Source of the DNA: Bacillota bacterium
Lineage (GTDB): Bacteria > Bacillota > Bacilli > Alicyclobacillales > SLC66
NCBI GenBank assembly: GCA_021805735.1
Contig: JAJZEE010000027.1
Coordinates: 1 to 42,515 of the forward strand
Direction: 5' to 3'
Length of the DNA stretch: 42,515 nt
This document shows, one piece after another, positions 15,468 through 23,888 of this stretch. A model generated the notes under the pieces. That model had not been told where the DNA came from and searched no databases. It worked only from the letters and a program-made list of their open reading frames with translations. The translations under genes were made by a program, and so were the position numbers. How positions within the stretch are numbered: position 1 is the stretch's first letter; every line of letters starts with the position of its first letter.

Positions 15468-15959
15468 TCATCCTCGCCGAAGCACGTGAAGAAACTCCGC
15501 CACGCCGTGGTCGGCCAGCGACCAGATGAAACCGTACCCCTGCGGCCCTTGGATGCCCCATTCCCGGAACGCGATCGGGATGAATCCCACCGCGTCCAGG
15601 TCCGCTTCGTTCCGGCGCCATGAGGTGGGGAAGGTCGCACGGTGCGTGACGCTCTGCAGCGTGAGCATGGCGGTGACTGTGGTTTGCAACGCGGCGCCGC
15701 CGGCGAACTCCGCCGTCAGAACCACTGGGCGAGTGAGCGTGATCACGGCCAGCAGGAAGACATTGGTATCGAGACTCCTGGCGAACAGCGGCTGTGGCTT
15801 GCCGTTGACGACGACTTTGGTGAGGTTCACCCGAAAAGTCGCTCCGGTGATCCGGCCGTCCGAGAGCAGAGCGGCGCCCCTTACGGAGGCAGTTGTGCCG
15901 ATGACGTCGTTACTCAACCCGTTGCAATGCGGAGGCGTTTGTATTAATATATCATACAT
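15468..15959 (-). CDS. YceI-like domain protein, probably 5'-truncated
   Basis: The 163 residues follow the YceI lipid-binding beta-barrel pattern: 'NDVIGTTASVRG', 'GRITGATFRVNL', the variable loop, 'TLTRPVVLTAEF', 'MLTLQSVTHRATFP' and a C-terminal 'IPIAFREWGIQGPQ' followed by 'DHGVAEFLHVLRR'. YceI proteins bind polyisoprenoids or amphiphiles in the periplasm or outside the cell and normally have a signal sequence or a longer first strand. Here neither is present, and no ribosome binding site precedes ATG 15959 or TTG 15983. The 5' end has probably been lost at the divergent junction with the tetR gene. It may be a pseudogene. Confidence 0.6.
   Translation of the reverse strand: MYDILIQTPPHCNGLSNDVIGTTASVRGAALLSDGRITGATFRVNLTKVVVNGKPQPLFARSLDTNVFLLAVITLTRPVVLTAEFAGGAALQTTVTAMLTLQSVTHRATFPTSWRRNEADLDAVGFIPIAFREWGIQGPQGYGFIWSLADHGVAEFLHVLRRG
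15940..15958. promoter_or_regulatory. Candidate TetR operator (short inverted repeat)
   Basis: TGTAT (15940-15944) and ATACA (15954-15958) form an inverted repeat with a 9-nt AT-rich centre, about 45 bp upstream of the tetR start. TetR-type regulators commonly bind such palindromes near their own start. The arms are only 5 bp, so this is tentative. Confidence 0.3.
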
Positions 15960-16003
15960 CAAACTTGAAACATAGTGTCTCAAAGACAGGAGGAGAGGAT
16001 TTT

Positions 16004-16858
16004 TTGAAGGGATCTCAGCAATCCCCCACAGGACTTGCGCGAAGAGCCCGTCGCATCTCGGACAGGGAGACCGAGCAGCGAATGCTGAGTGCCGCAGTCG
16101 CCATGGTTACCCGCACTGGCCTGACGGTAAGCCTGGAGCATATCAGCATGGAGGACGTGATCCGCGAAGCGGATGTCTCGCGAAGCGCTGTCTATCGCAG
16201 ATGGCCTTACAAGGACCTCTTCTTGAGCGACCTCGTCAAGGAGCTTGCCAAGGATGCGACTCCAGAGATCGTCAACGACGAGATTGAGATGATGCGCGGC
16301 ATCGTGAAAGAGCGCCTGCTCTGGCTCGAAACGCCTGAACTGCGGCAGGGCCTGGTCGTCGAGCTCTTGCGGCAGCTGTCGCTCCAGGACTTTCAAGCCA
16401 TCTACTCTTCTCCGGGGTGGAGGACGTACATCGCTCTGCACGCGACGTCCATGAGTCTTGATGATGGTGAGTTGCGTGATGAGGTTCAAGCGACCCTGAC
16501 AAGGTCGGAGAACGATCGCGCGGAACGGATCGCCAAGGCGTGGGAGAGCATGGCGGAGATCTTCGGCTTCCGGATTCGCCCGGAGTGTGGTGTGACGTTC
16601 GCATCCCTCGCCACGCTCCTCTCCGCCAACATGCGTGGACTTGTCATCATGGCGCTGACGTCGCCGGGCCTTGCAGAACAGAGAGTGTTGGCGAGTCCGT
16701 TCGGCGCGCAGACCAAGGACGAGTGGTCGCTGCCGGGATTGGGTCTCGCCAGCATCGCCTCAGCACTTCTGGAACCCGATCCGGCCATCGAATGGGATAG
16801 TGAGAGGGTCGCGCGCGTCCGCGAGACGCTCAGTCACTGGACCATACCCGTTGTGTAA
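16004..16858 (+). CDS. TetR/AcrR-family transcriptional regulator, 284 aa
   Basis: The N-terminal helix-turn-helix is clear: 'TEQRMLSAAVAMVTRTG', 'SLEHISMEDVIREADVSRSAVYRRWPYKDLFLSDLV'. The C-terminal ligand-binding half (residues about 100-280) is helical and long for the family. TTG 16004 is chosen from AGGAGG at 15988-15993, 10 nt upstream; no ATG lies between them. The RND permease gene starts 128 bp downstream on the same strand, so the regulator probably controls the pump and responds to a hydrophobic ligand. That link is inferred from position. Confidence 0.88.
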   Translation: MKGSQQSPTGLARRARRISDRETEQRMLSAAVAMVTRTGLTVSLEHISMEDVIREADVSRSAVYRRWPYKDLFLSDLVKELAKDATPEIVNDEIEMMRGIVKERLLWLETPELRQGLVVELLRQLSLQDFQAIYSSPGWRTYIALHATSMSLDDGELRDEVQATLTRSENDRAERIAKAWESMAEIFGFRIRPECGVTFASLATLLSANMRGLVIMALTSPGLAEQRVLASPFGAQTKDEWSLPGLGLASIASALLEPDPAIEWDSERVARVRETLSHWTIPVV

Positions 16859-16986
16859 CTCGCTGGAAGAACTGTCCGGCATCAGATGGACAGCGTTCAC
16901 CCGCGATCAGCGGCAGTGCATCGGCGAGTTCTGGTTCCTTTTTGAACAACCTCAGCAGACAAAACTCGAGGAACGAGGGATGCCCG

Positions 16987-19900
16987 TTGTTGTCACGGTT
17001 CACAGCATTCGCCCTGAAAAATGGGGCCGTCGTCGCCATCCTGGTGTTTTTTCTCATCGGCGTCGGGCTGTATTCCGGCTCGGCGATTCCCATGCAGGAA
17101 TACCCGAACGTTGCGATACCATGGGTGCAGGTTATGGTCCCCTATCCGGGAAGCACGCCCCAGCAGGCGTATCAAGATGTCGGGCGACCGCTGGAGAAGG
17201 CGTTTGCGGGCATCAGCGGCCTGAAAAATATGTACGATTTCTCCGTTGCCGGTTCTGTAAATGTCAGCCTCGAATTTCACTACAACCGACCGATCGCTTC
17301 CATACTCCGCGATGTCCACTCAGCGGTCAACGGCGCCGGACTTCCGTCCGCCGCCGGTCCCGTGCAGATCCAGCAGGTCACGCCGGGGAGCCCCGATGTG
17401 TTTCAGTTCGCGCTGTCCGCGCCTGGCAGCCTGTATCCGATCCAGGACTATGCCAAGCAGACGGTGCAGCCGGCCTTGCTTGGCATAAACGGCGTCAGCA
17501 GCGTCGACATTCGCGGCGCCGCCAAGCGTTCCATTTACATTGACGTGAATCCGGCGCTGGCCCGCGCGAACGGTGTCACGCTGCAGGATGTCGCTTCGGC
17601 GCTGCAGGCCAACCAACTCAACGCGCCCACGGGCGACACGCGGATCGGCGGCGTCGAGATGCCGATCGTTCTGCACAATCAGTATGCGTCGCTCGCCCAG
17701 ATTCGCGCCGTTCCCATCGTCACTGTGACACAGAATATGAGTGGTCTCAAGAATGCGTTTCAAGGCGTGAGTTCGGGAATGTCCGCGCTCGGAACGGGTC
17801 TCGGTTCTCTCGCAAAAATGGACGCGGCTTTGCAGGCGGAGATCCAACTGTCAAACCAACTCAACTCACTCACTGTCGCTTCCGCGCAAATACAGACGCA
17901 AATGGCCCTGCTCCGTCAGCAGTCGTCCACGAGTCAAGCGACGCAGGCCAAACTGGCGACGCTTCAGGCGCAGGCGATCGCGCTGCAGACGGAGCAGTCC
18001 ACACTCGAGACCAAACTGCGCGCCATCACGGCCAGCCTGGGCGCAGCGACCCAACGGGGAACACCGATCGGCCAGAGTGAACTTCAGTCGCCGACGCTTG
18101 GGCAGACGGCAACGGGGTCTGCCGCGTCTGTCGCTCCCGCGCTCGGCGTGAAGACCGTGACGCTCGGCGACATCGCGACGGTGGCGTATCGCACGCCGAC
18201 CTCGGGCGGGCTCATTACACGACTCGACGGCCGACCGGCGGTGGTTGTGGGGATCCAGGCAACGAGCAACGCCAATGTGGTGACGCTGGTGCAGCAAGCG
18301 AAAGCGATTTTGGCCAAACTTCATCTGCCGCCTCATTTTGTCGTCACCCCTTTGCAGGATCAGGCGAAGCAAACCCGCGATTCCGTACAGAGCATGATGC
18401 GCGAGGCTGCGCTCGGCGCGCTGTTTGCCATGTTGGTCACACTTCTGTTTCTTCGCAACTGGCGCGCCACCATCGTCGCTGTCATCGCTATTCCTCTCTC
18501 CGTTTTGGCCGCTGTCACCGTCATGAATCTGGTCGGGTATACGCTTAATATCATGACACTCTCAGGCATGGCGGTGGCCATCGGACGCGTCGTGGACGAC
18601 AGCATCGTCGTCATCGAGAATCTCTACAGAAGGATTCGCGCGGCGAAAACCCATGACCCGCAACTGGTGCTGCAGGGAACGGGGGAAGTGGGATCGGCCA
18701 TCGCCAGTTCCACCGCCACCACCGTCGCGGTGTTTTTGCCAATGGCTTTTGTGCCGGGCATCGTCGGCCATTTCTTTGCGCCGTTTGCCTGGACGGTGAT
18801 CGTCGCCCTCCTCTTCTCCCTGCTCGTGGCGGTGACCGTCGTGCCCCTGATCAGCAAATGGACCCTGTTGCGAACCAGGCATCGGGCCGCTGAACAGGGA
18901 CTGTTGCAGCGCGCCTACGTCCGCATTCTACGCGGAGCCCTGCGGCGCAAGTGGCTGGTGGCGATCGTCTCGCTCGCCCTGTTGCTGGAGAGCGGCGCGG
19001 TGCTGGCCACGCAGATCGGGTTCAATTTCCTGCCATCCGGCCAGACCCAGTCCTACTCCGTCAACGTGACGATGCACCACAACGCCCGGCTCTCGCAGAC
19101 CGAACGCATTGTTCAGCAGATCGAACAGATTCTGCAGACACAACCGGGCGTCAAGTTGTTCGACAGCTATGCACAGGGTGTTCAGGGAGCCCTTGGCGTC
19201 GAGCTTACGAACAGCGCGCCCGCGCATTTCTCCACGCTGTTGCGAGAGCGGCTGCGGGCGGTGCATGGAGCCAAGTCGATCACCGTGTCGGGGCAGAATG
19301 GACTGTCCAATCAGAATCAACTGTTCATCCAGGTCAATTCGGCCAATTACGCGGACATGGCCCACGCGAGCCGGCAGATCGCGAACGCCATTCGGAGCAT
19401 CCCGGGACTGGCCGGGGTCATCACCACGGAGCAGGCGGCCAAGCCTCAGGTGGTCGTCAATGTGCAAGCGCAGCGGGCTGCTCAGTACGGGGTGAGTCCC
19501 GCGATGATCGCCTCTGAGCTCGAAACCATGGTGACGGGACAAAAGATCGGCTACGCACAGATCGGATCATCGAAGCCAGATCTCATCCTGCGTCTGCAGA
19601 CGCCCGGTGGACTCGGACAACTGTCGGCTATCCGCAATCAACTGATCAATACGATGACGGGCAAGTCCGTGCGCCTGGGCGACGTGGCCACCGTGGCCAT
19701 CGCCAATGGTCCGACGGAGATCACGCAGCTCAACCAAAACCCGTACATCGCCGTGACGGGGCAGATCACGACAGCCAACGCGAGCGGCGTCACGGCGCAG
19801 GTCAACCATGACATCGCCCAACTCAAACTGCCGAGTGACGTCACCTGGCAACAACAGGGGGCCGCTCAATCCATGAACAACGGATTCGTGAACCTCGCGC

Positions 19901-20436
19901 TGGCCATGGTCGCCTCCCTGGTTCTGGTGTTCATGATCATGCTGCTGACCTTCAGCGAATTTGCCGCGCCGCTGGCCATTTTGACGGCGCTGCCCTTCTG
20001 CCTGGTCGGAGGCGCGAACGCCCTGTGGATCGTTCACCAGCCTCTGGGTATGCCGGGTATGATCGGGTTTCTGATGCTCATCGGCATAGTGGTGACAAAC
20101 GCGATTGTGCTGATGGATCGCGTGCGTCGCAATCAGATGGCGGGCATGCCGGTGCGAGAGGCAATCGTCGAAGCGGGCGCCATTCGGTTGCGGCCGATTC
20201 TGATGACGGCCACGGCTACCATCTGCGCCTTGTTGCCGCTGGCCTATTCAACCGGAGCGGGCGTCATCTCAAGTACGCTTGCGATCGTCGTGATCGGCGG
20301 TCTGCTGACTTCCACGCTGTTGACCCTGATCATCGTGCCGAGTTCGTATGACACGCTGTTGTGGATCCGGAGGAAGGTGCTGCGTCTGAAGGATCATCCT
20401 GTTGTCGAAGGCTCGGTTGAGCCCGAGATGGTGTGA
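16987..20436 (+). CDS. RND-family efflux permease (SwrC/HAE1-like), 1149 aa
   Basis: A proton-driven inner-membrane exporter with the two-fold RND architecture: TM1 near residues 12-30, a large extracytoplasmic domain, TM2-6 about residues 470-620, a second large loop, and TM8-12 at the C-terminus. TM4 holds the proton-relay Asp pair in 'VVDDSIVVIENLYRR'. Residues about 250-370 form a Gln/Leu/Ser-rich coiled-coil-like insertion ('SNQLNSLTVASAQIQTQMAL', 'LATLQAQAIALQTEQSTLE') within the first loop, a feature of Gram-positive RND proteins that often work without an adaptor. No HlyD-type adaptor or outer-membrane channel gene is adjacent. TTG 16987 is supported by GAGGG (16975-16979) with 7-nt spacing. 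Likely substrates are surfactants, lipids or drugs. Confidence 0.9.
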   Translation: MLSRFTAFALKNGAVVAILVFFLIGVGLYSGSAIPMQEYPNVAIPWVQVMVPYPGSTPQQAYQDVGRPLEKAFAGISGLKNMYDFSVAGSVNVSLEFHYNRPIASILRDVHSAVNGAGLPSAAGPVQIQQVTPGSPDVFQFALSAPGSLYPIQDYAKQTVQPALLGINGVSSVDIRGAAKRSIYIDVNPALARANGVTLQDVASALQANQLNAPTGDTRIGGVEMPIVLHNQYASLAQIRAVPIVTVTQNMSGLKNAFQGVSSGMSALGTGLGSLAKMDAALQAEIQLSNQLNSLTVASAQIQTQMALLRQQSSTSQATQAKLATLQAQAIALQTEQSTLETKLRAITASLGAATQRGTPIGQSELQSPTLGQTATGSAASVAPALGVKTVTLGDIATVAYRTPTSGGLITRLDGRPAVVVGIQATSNANVVTLVQQAKAILAKLHLPPHFVVTPLQDQAKQTRDSVQSMMREAALGALFAMLVTLLFLRNWRATIVAVIAIPLSVLAAVTVMNLVGYTLNIMTLSGMAVAIGRVVDDSIVVIENLYRRIRAAKTHDPQLVLQGTGEVGSAIASSTATTVAVFLPMAFVPGIVGHFFAPFAWTVIVALLFSLLVAVTVVPLISKWTLLRTRHRAAEQGLLQRAYVRILRGALRRKWLVAIVSLALLLESGAVLATQIGFNFLPSGQTQSYSVNVTMHHNARLSQTERIVQQIEQILQTQPGVKLFDSYAQGVQGALGVELTNSAPAHFSTLLRERLRAVHGAKSITVSGQNGLSNQNQLFIQVNSANYADMAHASRQIANAIRSIPGLAGVITTEQAAKPQVVVNVQAQRAAQYGVSPAMIASELETMVTGQKIGYAQIGSSKPDLILRLQTPGGLGQLSAIRNQLINTMTGKSVRLGDVATVAIANGPTEITQLNQNPYIAVTGQITTANASGVTAQVNHDIAQLKLPSDVTWQQQGAAQSMNNGFVNLALAMVASLVLVFMIMLLTFSEFAAPLAILTALPFCLVGGANALWIVHQPLGMPGMIGFLMLIGIVVTNAIVLMDRVRRNQMAGMPVREAIVEAGAIRLRPILMTATATICALLPLAYSTGAGVISSTLAIVVIGGLLTSTLLTLIIVPSSYDTLLWIRRKVLRLKDHPVVEGSVEPEMV

Positions 20437-20442
20437 GTGGCG

Positions 20443-20476
20443 GCAGCCTCGCGCCGGCGTTTTCTCGCGAGGCTGC
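20443..20476. terminator. Bidirectional hairpin between the convergent RND and pucR genes
   Basis: An 11-bp perfect stem (20443-20453 with 20466-20476) and a 12-nt loop containing TTTT begins 6 nt after the RND stop. No T tract follows, but the position between converging genes suits a shared terminator. Confidence 0.55.
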
Positions 20477-20553
20477 GACCGCAATCGCCAGTGACGCAGA
20501 TTGTGTGAAATCCGGAAGGGTCCTCTGTATTGTCTGGAGGTTACCGTCCTCTT

Positions 20554-22203
20554 TCACGGATTCAGGAGATGGTAATACACGGAAACATGAAGGGCGAGGC
20601 GTCTGACTGGATCCGCCAAGTCGATGGCGAGCAGTTGATCGAGCTGTTCCAGTCGGTGGTACAAAGTTTGCCTGTGGATAAAAAGTCGATCCGCCGTTTG
20701 CTGTTTGGATCGGTCGCAATCAAGATACACGCGCAAGGTCTCAAACAGACCCGTGTGGTGTTTCTGATCGTACTCGATGACTGACTGGAGGTCGTCATTT
20801 GCCAACTGCCGCGCTTGCTCATTCGGTCCCAACATGGAGACCCAGCGATAAATTCCCGCGTCATCGTAAAAGAATATGTCCGAATCGGAGGTTCTGCTGC
20901 GAATCGTGAGGGCTGTTACGGCCTCCTGATAGCTTCGTTCGACGGCAGACAAAACGTTGACCTCTCGTCCCACTCCCACGAAGATACCCTGATTTTCCAC
21001 GCCGTTTTTGCGCAGAATCGCGTGCAGTTGTTCGATCGCAGCGGTAATTCGCGGTTTCCAGGTTGTTTGTTGTCCGTCATATTCGAGTACAGCAATGATC
21101 GCATCGCGGCGGAGGGACAAATAGGGCCGAAATTGCTCTCGGGTAAACGGGACGCGAATTAACATGGACAGTGGTAATTGATGATCGCGCCAGTCCTCGC
21201 CGAATTGCTCCGAAACGTTGATCACGAGTCCGGGTATGTGAATAATCACAGTGCAGTAGCGGTTTTCGCGCCGGTCTTGCGCGGTGGAGTCTGCGATCGA
21301 TTGTTGGAGTTTCTCTCCCCGAATGAGTTGTTCCACCCAATCCTGTTCATGAAACAACTGTTGTTCCTGAACGGCCAGACGGTGAAATTCGTCTTGCGCC
21401 AGCGCGCTTGTCGAGCGGTCGACAACCATCAGCAGGTATTCGTTCACCTGGTCGGCAGCGCACAGGAGCACAAGCGTTGCCCTTGGTACGCCGGCGACAA
21501 ACACCGTCTGCGCAATGGCGACTTCGCATTTGTGTCTCAAAGTGCACGTATCTGGAATAGGAAAGACGACAGGCTCTATCATGCCGTCCATATCAATTTG
21601 CAATGCTTCGACAAAATCTTTGGCGACGGCTGTGGGGTCTGTGCGCGTCTGCGGCAGCACGACTGGTTTTTGCCCATTTCTGAAATACAGTACGGTGTGC
21701 CCCGTGACTTCTCGAACAAACGCAAGGATGTGCTGCATGCCTAAAGCGCCTACCGTGTACTGTTGCAATCGGCGCGCGATATGCTCCACATCGTCGAGCA
21801 ATTTGTGATGTCTGCCCAGAATGAGGCTATGCACATCTTGCGTGATGTCGACAAAGCGCACCTGGAAGGTGAACACGATCAACGGGAAGTCATGTTCGTC
21901 GGCAATCTGCAGGATTTCCGGCGGCACCTCCTTGATCGCCGTTCCAAGTTCCATACAGAGTCCTACGGCTTTGCCTTCAATCAGTTGCTCAACATAGGAT
22001 CGAAAGTCCTCTGTACAACGGCTGAAACCCATACCGGTTGTGAGAACAAGTTCGCCGCCGCGAATCATGTCTCGCACCTCAAGAACGTCCAAAATATGAA
22101 TCCATCGTAGAGGTCGGTCAATGCCGGACGCTCCGGCCAGCAACTGCGCGCCTTTGAATACCGGGCGCATCAATACATCCTGGATGCGCAGAGGGCTGTG
22201 CAC
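20554..22203 (-). CDS. PucR-family transcriptional regulator, 549 aa
   Basis: The N-terminal PucR domain is visible ('LRIQDVLMRPVFKGAQLLAG', 'RPLRWIHILDV', 'GGELVLTTGMGF'), followed by a GGDEF-like middle region and a C-terminal helix-turn-helix ('FETLRVYLDCDRSKQQTADR', 'LFIHRQTLYHRLEQL'). PucR regulators activate purine, pyrimidine or amino-acid catabolic genes in Bacilli. GTG 22203 is selected by AGGAG with 7-nt spacing. It is divergent from the pyrimidine-degradation genes, making it the likely pathway activator, with a pyrimidine intermediate as the probable effector. Palindromes in the divergent region are candidate binding sites. Confidence 0.92.
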   Translation of the reverse strand: MHSPLRIQDVLMRPVFKGAQLLAGASGIDRPLRWIHILDVLEVRDMIRGGELVLTTGMGFSRCTEDFRSYVEQLIEGKAVGLCMELGTAIKEVPPEILQIADEHDFPLIVFTFQVRFVDITQDVHSLILGRHHKLLDDVEHIARRLQQYTVGALGMQHILAFVREVTGHTVLYFRNGQKPVVLPQTRTDPTAVAKDFVEALQIDMDGMIEPVVFPIPDTCTLRHKCEVAIAQTVFVAGVPRATLVLLCAADQVNEYLLMVVDRSTSALAQDEFHRLAVQEQQLFHEQDWVEQLIRGEKLQQSIADSTAQDRRENRYCTVIIHIPGLVINVSEQFGEDWRDHQLPLSMLIRVPFTREQFRPYLSLRRDAIIAVLEYDGQQTTWKPRITAAIEQLHAILRKNGVENQGIFVGVGREVNVLSAVERSYQEAVTALTIRSRTSDSDIFFYDDAGIYRWVSMLGPNEQARQLANDDLQSVIEYDQKHHTGLFETLRVYLDCDRSKQQTADRLFIHRQTLYHRLEQLDQLLAIDLADPVRRLALHVSVYYHLLNP

Positions 22204-22240
22204 GAACTCACTCCTAATCCGAAAAATGTGCCTGCCAGGC

Positions 22241-22310
22241 GGATTCATATGCTGTGCCCCTGCTCAGACACGGCTGCGCCGAACTCGCGACGGGCACAGC
22301 ATATGAATCC
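22241..22310. repeat. 70-nt palindromic element, copy 1
   Basis: The 19-bp arms (22241-22259 and 22292-22310) are perfectly complementary around a 32-nt centre. The centre (22260-22291) is the exact reverse complement of the centre of the second copy at 25374-25405, so the two elements are inverted copies. The arms differ from copy 2 by a paired T-A to C-G change that keeps the stem. This copy lies in the pucR/aminotransferase divergent region. Confidence 0.85.
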
Positions 22311-22372
22311 TGACGAGCGGAGTTTTTCATCCTGCTGATGGGGCGCGGCGGCAGGGCTGTCTGCTCCGACGC

Positions 22373-22416
22373 GACAAATTGTCATATTTTTCTGTCGACA
22401 CATCATACGATGTGTC
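22373..22416. promoter_or_regulatory. Candidate regulator-binding palindromes upstream of the pyrimidine genes
   Basis: GACACATC-atac-GATGTGTC (22397-22416) is a perfect inverted repeat with 8-bp arms. GACAAATTGTC (22373-22383) is a second palindrome 13 bp away. Both lie between the divergent pucR and aminotransferase starts, where a PucR operator would be expected. Assignment to PucR is inference. Confidence 0.45.
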
Positions 22417-22531
22417 ACATGCTTTGCTTCCGACCAATGTGATATCTTCATATCAATCGTCAGGTTGGTTTGCGCCAGAAAGTATGCAGTTTGTTGAAAA
22501 GATTCTAGCACATACGAGGAGAGGTGTCATT

Positions 22532-23860
22532 GTGCAGGCAACGGATTCAGATACTCAGAGCGACACGTTGCTCTCGCGTAAGGAGAAGTACTTGGTTCCT
22601 GGCGTAAGCACTTATTACGACGAACCGATCGTGATGGATCATGGTGATGGTTGTTATCTTTACGACACGGAGAATCGTCAATATCTAGATTTTTTTGGCG
22701 GCATTCTCACCGTTTCTGTCGGACATGCCCATCCCCGAATCAATGCTGCGATTATCGATCAGATTAATAAGGTGACGCACATCTCTACACTTTATCTCCA
22801 TCAGTCCATGGTAGACCTGGCCGAACGTCTGGCGCACCTGACGCCCGGCGGTTTGACGATGAGTTTTTTTACGTCGAGCGGAACGGAAGCGGACGAAACG
22901 GCCATCACCATGGCCCGTCTGGCCACGGGAGCATACGAAGTAATCGCATTGCGTCACAGCTATAGCGGCCGCTCCGCTCTGGCGATGGCGCTGACAGGAC
23001 AATCGCCCTGGCGGCTTGGACTGGCCGGCGTACCAGGTGTCACACATGCGATGAACGCCTACTGCTACCGATGTCCATTTGGCAAGAGGCCTGATCAGTG
23101 CGGACTGGAATGCGCGAAGGACATGGAGGAAACGATTCGCACTTCGACTGCGGGCAGAATTGCTGCAGTGATCGCGGAACCCATTCAGGGTGTCGGAGGG
23201 TTTATCACGCCTCCGGACGATTACTTCGCTGAGGTCGCCAGGATCGTGCGCAAGTATGGCGGACTCTTTATTGCAGACGAGGTGCAGACGGGTTTCGGCC
23301 GCACGGGCAAATGGTTTGGGATTGAGCACTACGGGGTGGAACCGGAGTTGATGACATTTGCCAAAGGGCTTGCAAACGGGATGCCGATCGGTGCGGTCAT
23401 AGCCACGCGCGAGGTGGCCGAATCTTACCGCGGACCGACAATCTCAACATTTGGCGGCAATCCGGCGTCCATGCGAGCGGCCCTGGCTACGCTCGATGTC
23501 ATGACGGAACAGCAGTTGATGGAGAATGCGCGTGTGCAAGGCCAGTTGTTGCGTGACGGTCTCGAAGAACTGCAGCGGCAGTATCCGGTGTTTGGCGACG
23601 TGCGTGGAAAGGGACTTATGCAGGGCGTCGAATTTGTGCGCGCCAATAAGGAACCGGCGCCGGATCTTGTCGCAGAGTTCTTTGAACTCACAAAGGAACA
23701 TGGATTGCTTGTCGGAAAAGGAGGGTTGTACGGCAATACGGTGCGCATAACCCCGCCGCTGACTGTTTCGGAAGCGCAGGTGAAAGAGGCGCTGGCAGTA
23801 ATGAAGCATGCTTTGGAGAAGATGTATGAAACGCATCCGGAGCTGAAGCACATGCAGTAG
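22532..23860 (+). CDS. Class III PLP aminotransferase (beta-alanine / AGXT2-like), 442 aa
   Basis: Fold-type I PLP enzyme. It shows 'FTSSGTEADETA' for phosphate binding, 'AEPIQGVGGFITPP', 'FIADEVQTGFGRTGKWF' with the Asp that contacts the PLP ring nitrogen, and 'TFAKGLANGMPIGAV' with the Schiff-base Lys near residue 276. A Cys-containing insertion ('YCYRCPFGKRPDQCGLECAKD') is typical of the AGXT2-like group. In this locus the likely reaction is transamination of beta-alanine (from uracil) or beta-aminoisobutyrate (from thymine) to malonate or methylmalonate semialdehyde. GTG 22532 follows GAGGAGAGG by 7 nt; an upstream in-frame ATG has no binding site. It is followed 28 bp later by the dehydrogenase acting on its product. 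Confidence 0.9.
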   Translation: MQATDSDTQSDTLLSRKEKYLVPGVSTYYDEPIVMDHGDGCYLYDTENRQYLDFFGGILTVSVGHAHPRINAAIIDQINKVTHISTLYLHQSMVDLAERLAHLTPGGLTMSFFTSSGTEADETAITMARLATGAYEVIALRHSYSGRSALAMALTGQSPWRLGLAGVPGVTHAMNAYCYRCPFGKRPDQCGLECAKDMEETIRTSTAGRIAAVIAEPIQGVGGFITPPDDYFAEVARIVRKYGGLFIADEVQTGFGRTGKWFGIEHYGVEPELMTFAKGLANGMPIGAVIATREVAESYRGPTISTFGGNPASMRAALATLDVMTEQQLMENARVQGQLLRDGLEELQRQYPVFGDVRGKGLMQGVEFVRANKEPAPDLVAEFFELTKEHGLLVGKGGLYGNTVRITPPLTVSEAQVKEALAVMKHALEKMYETHPELKHMQ

Positions 23861-23888
23861 AGGATATACATGGGGAGGCACTATTGTC

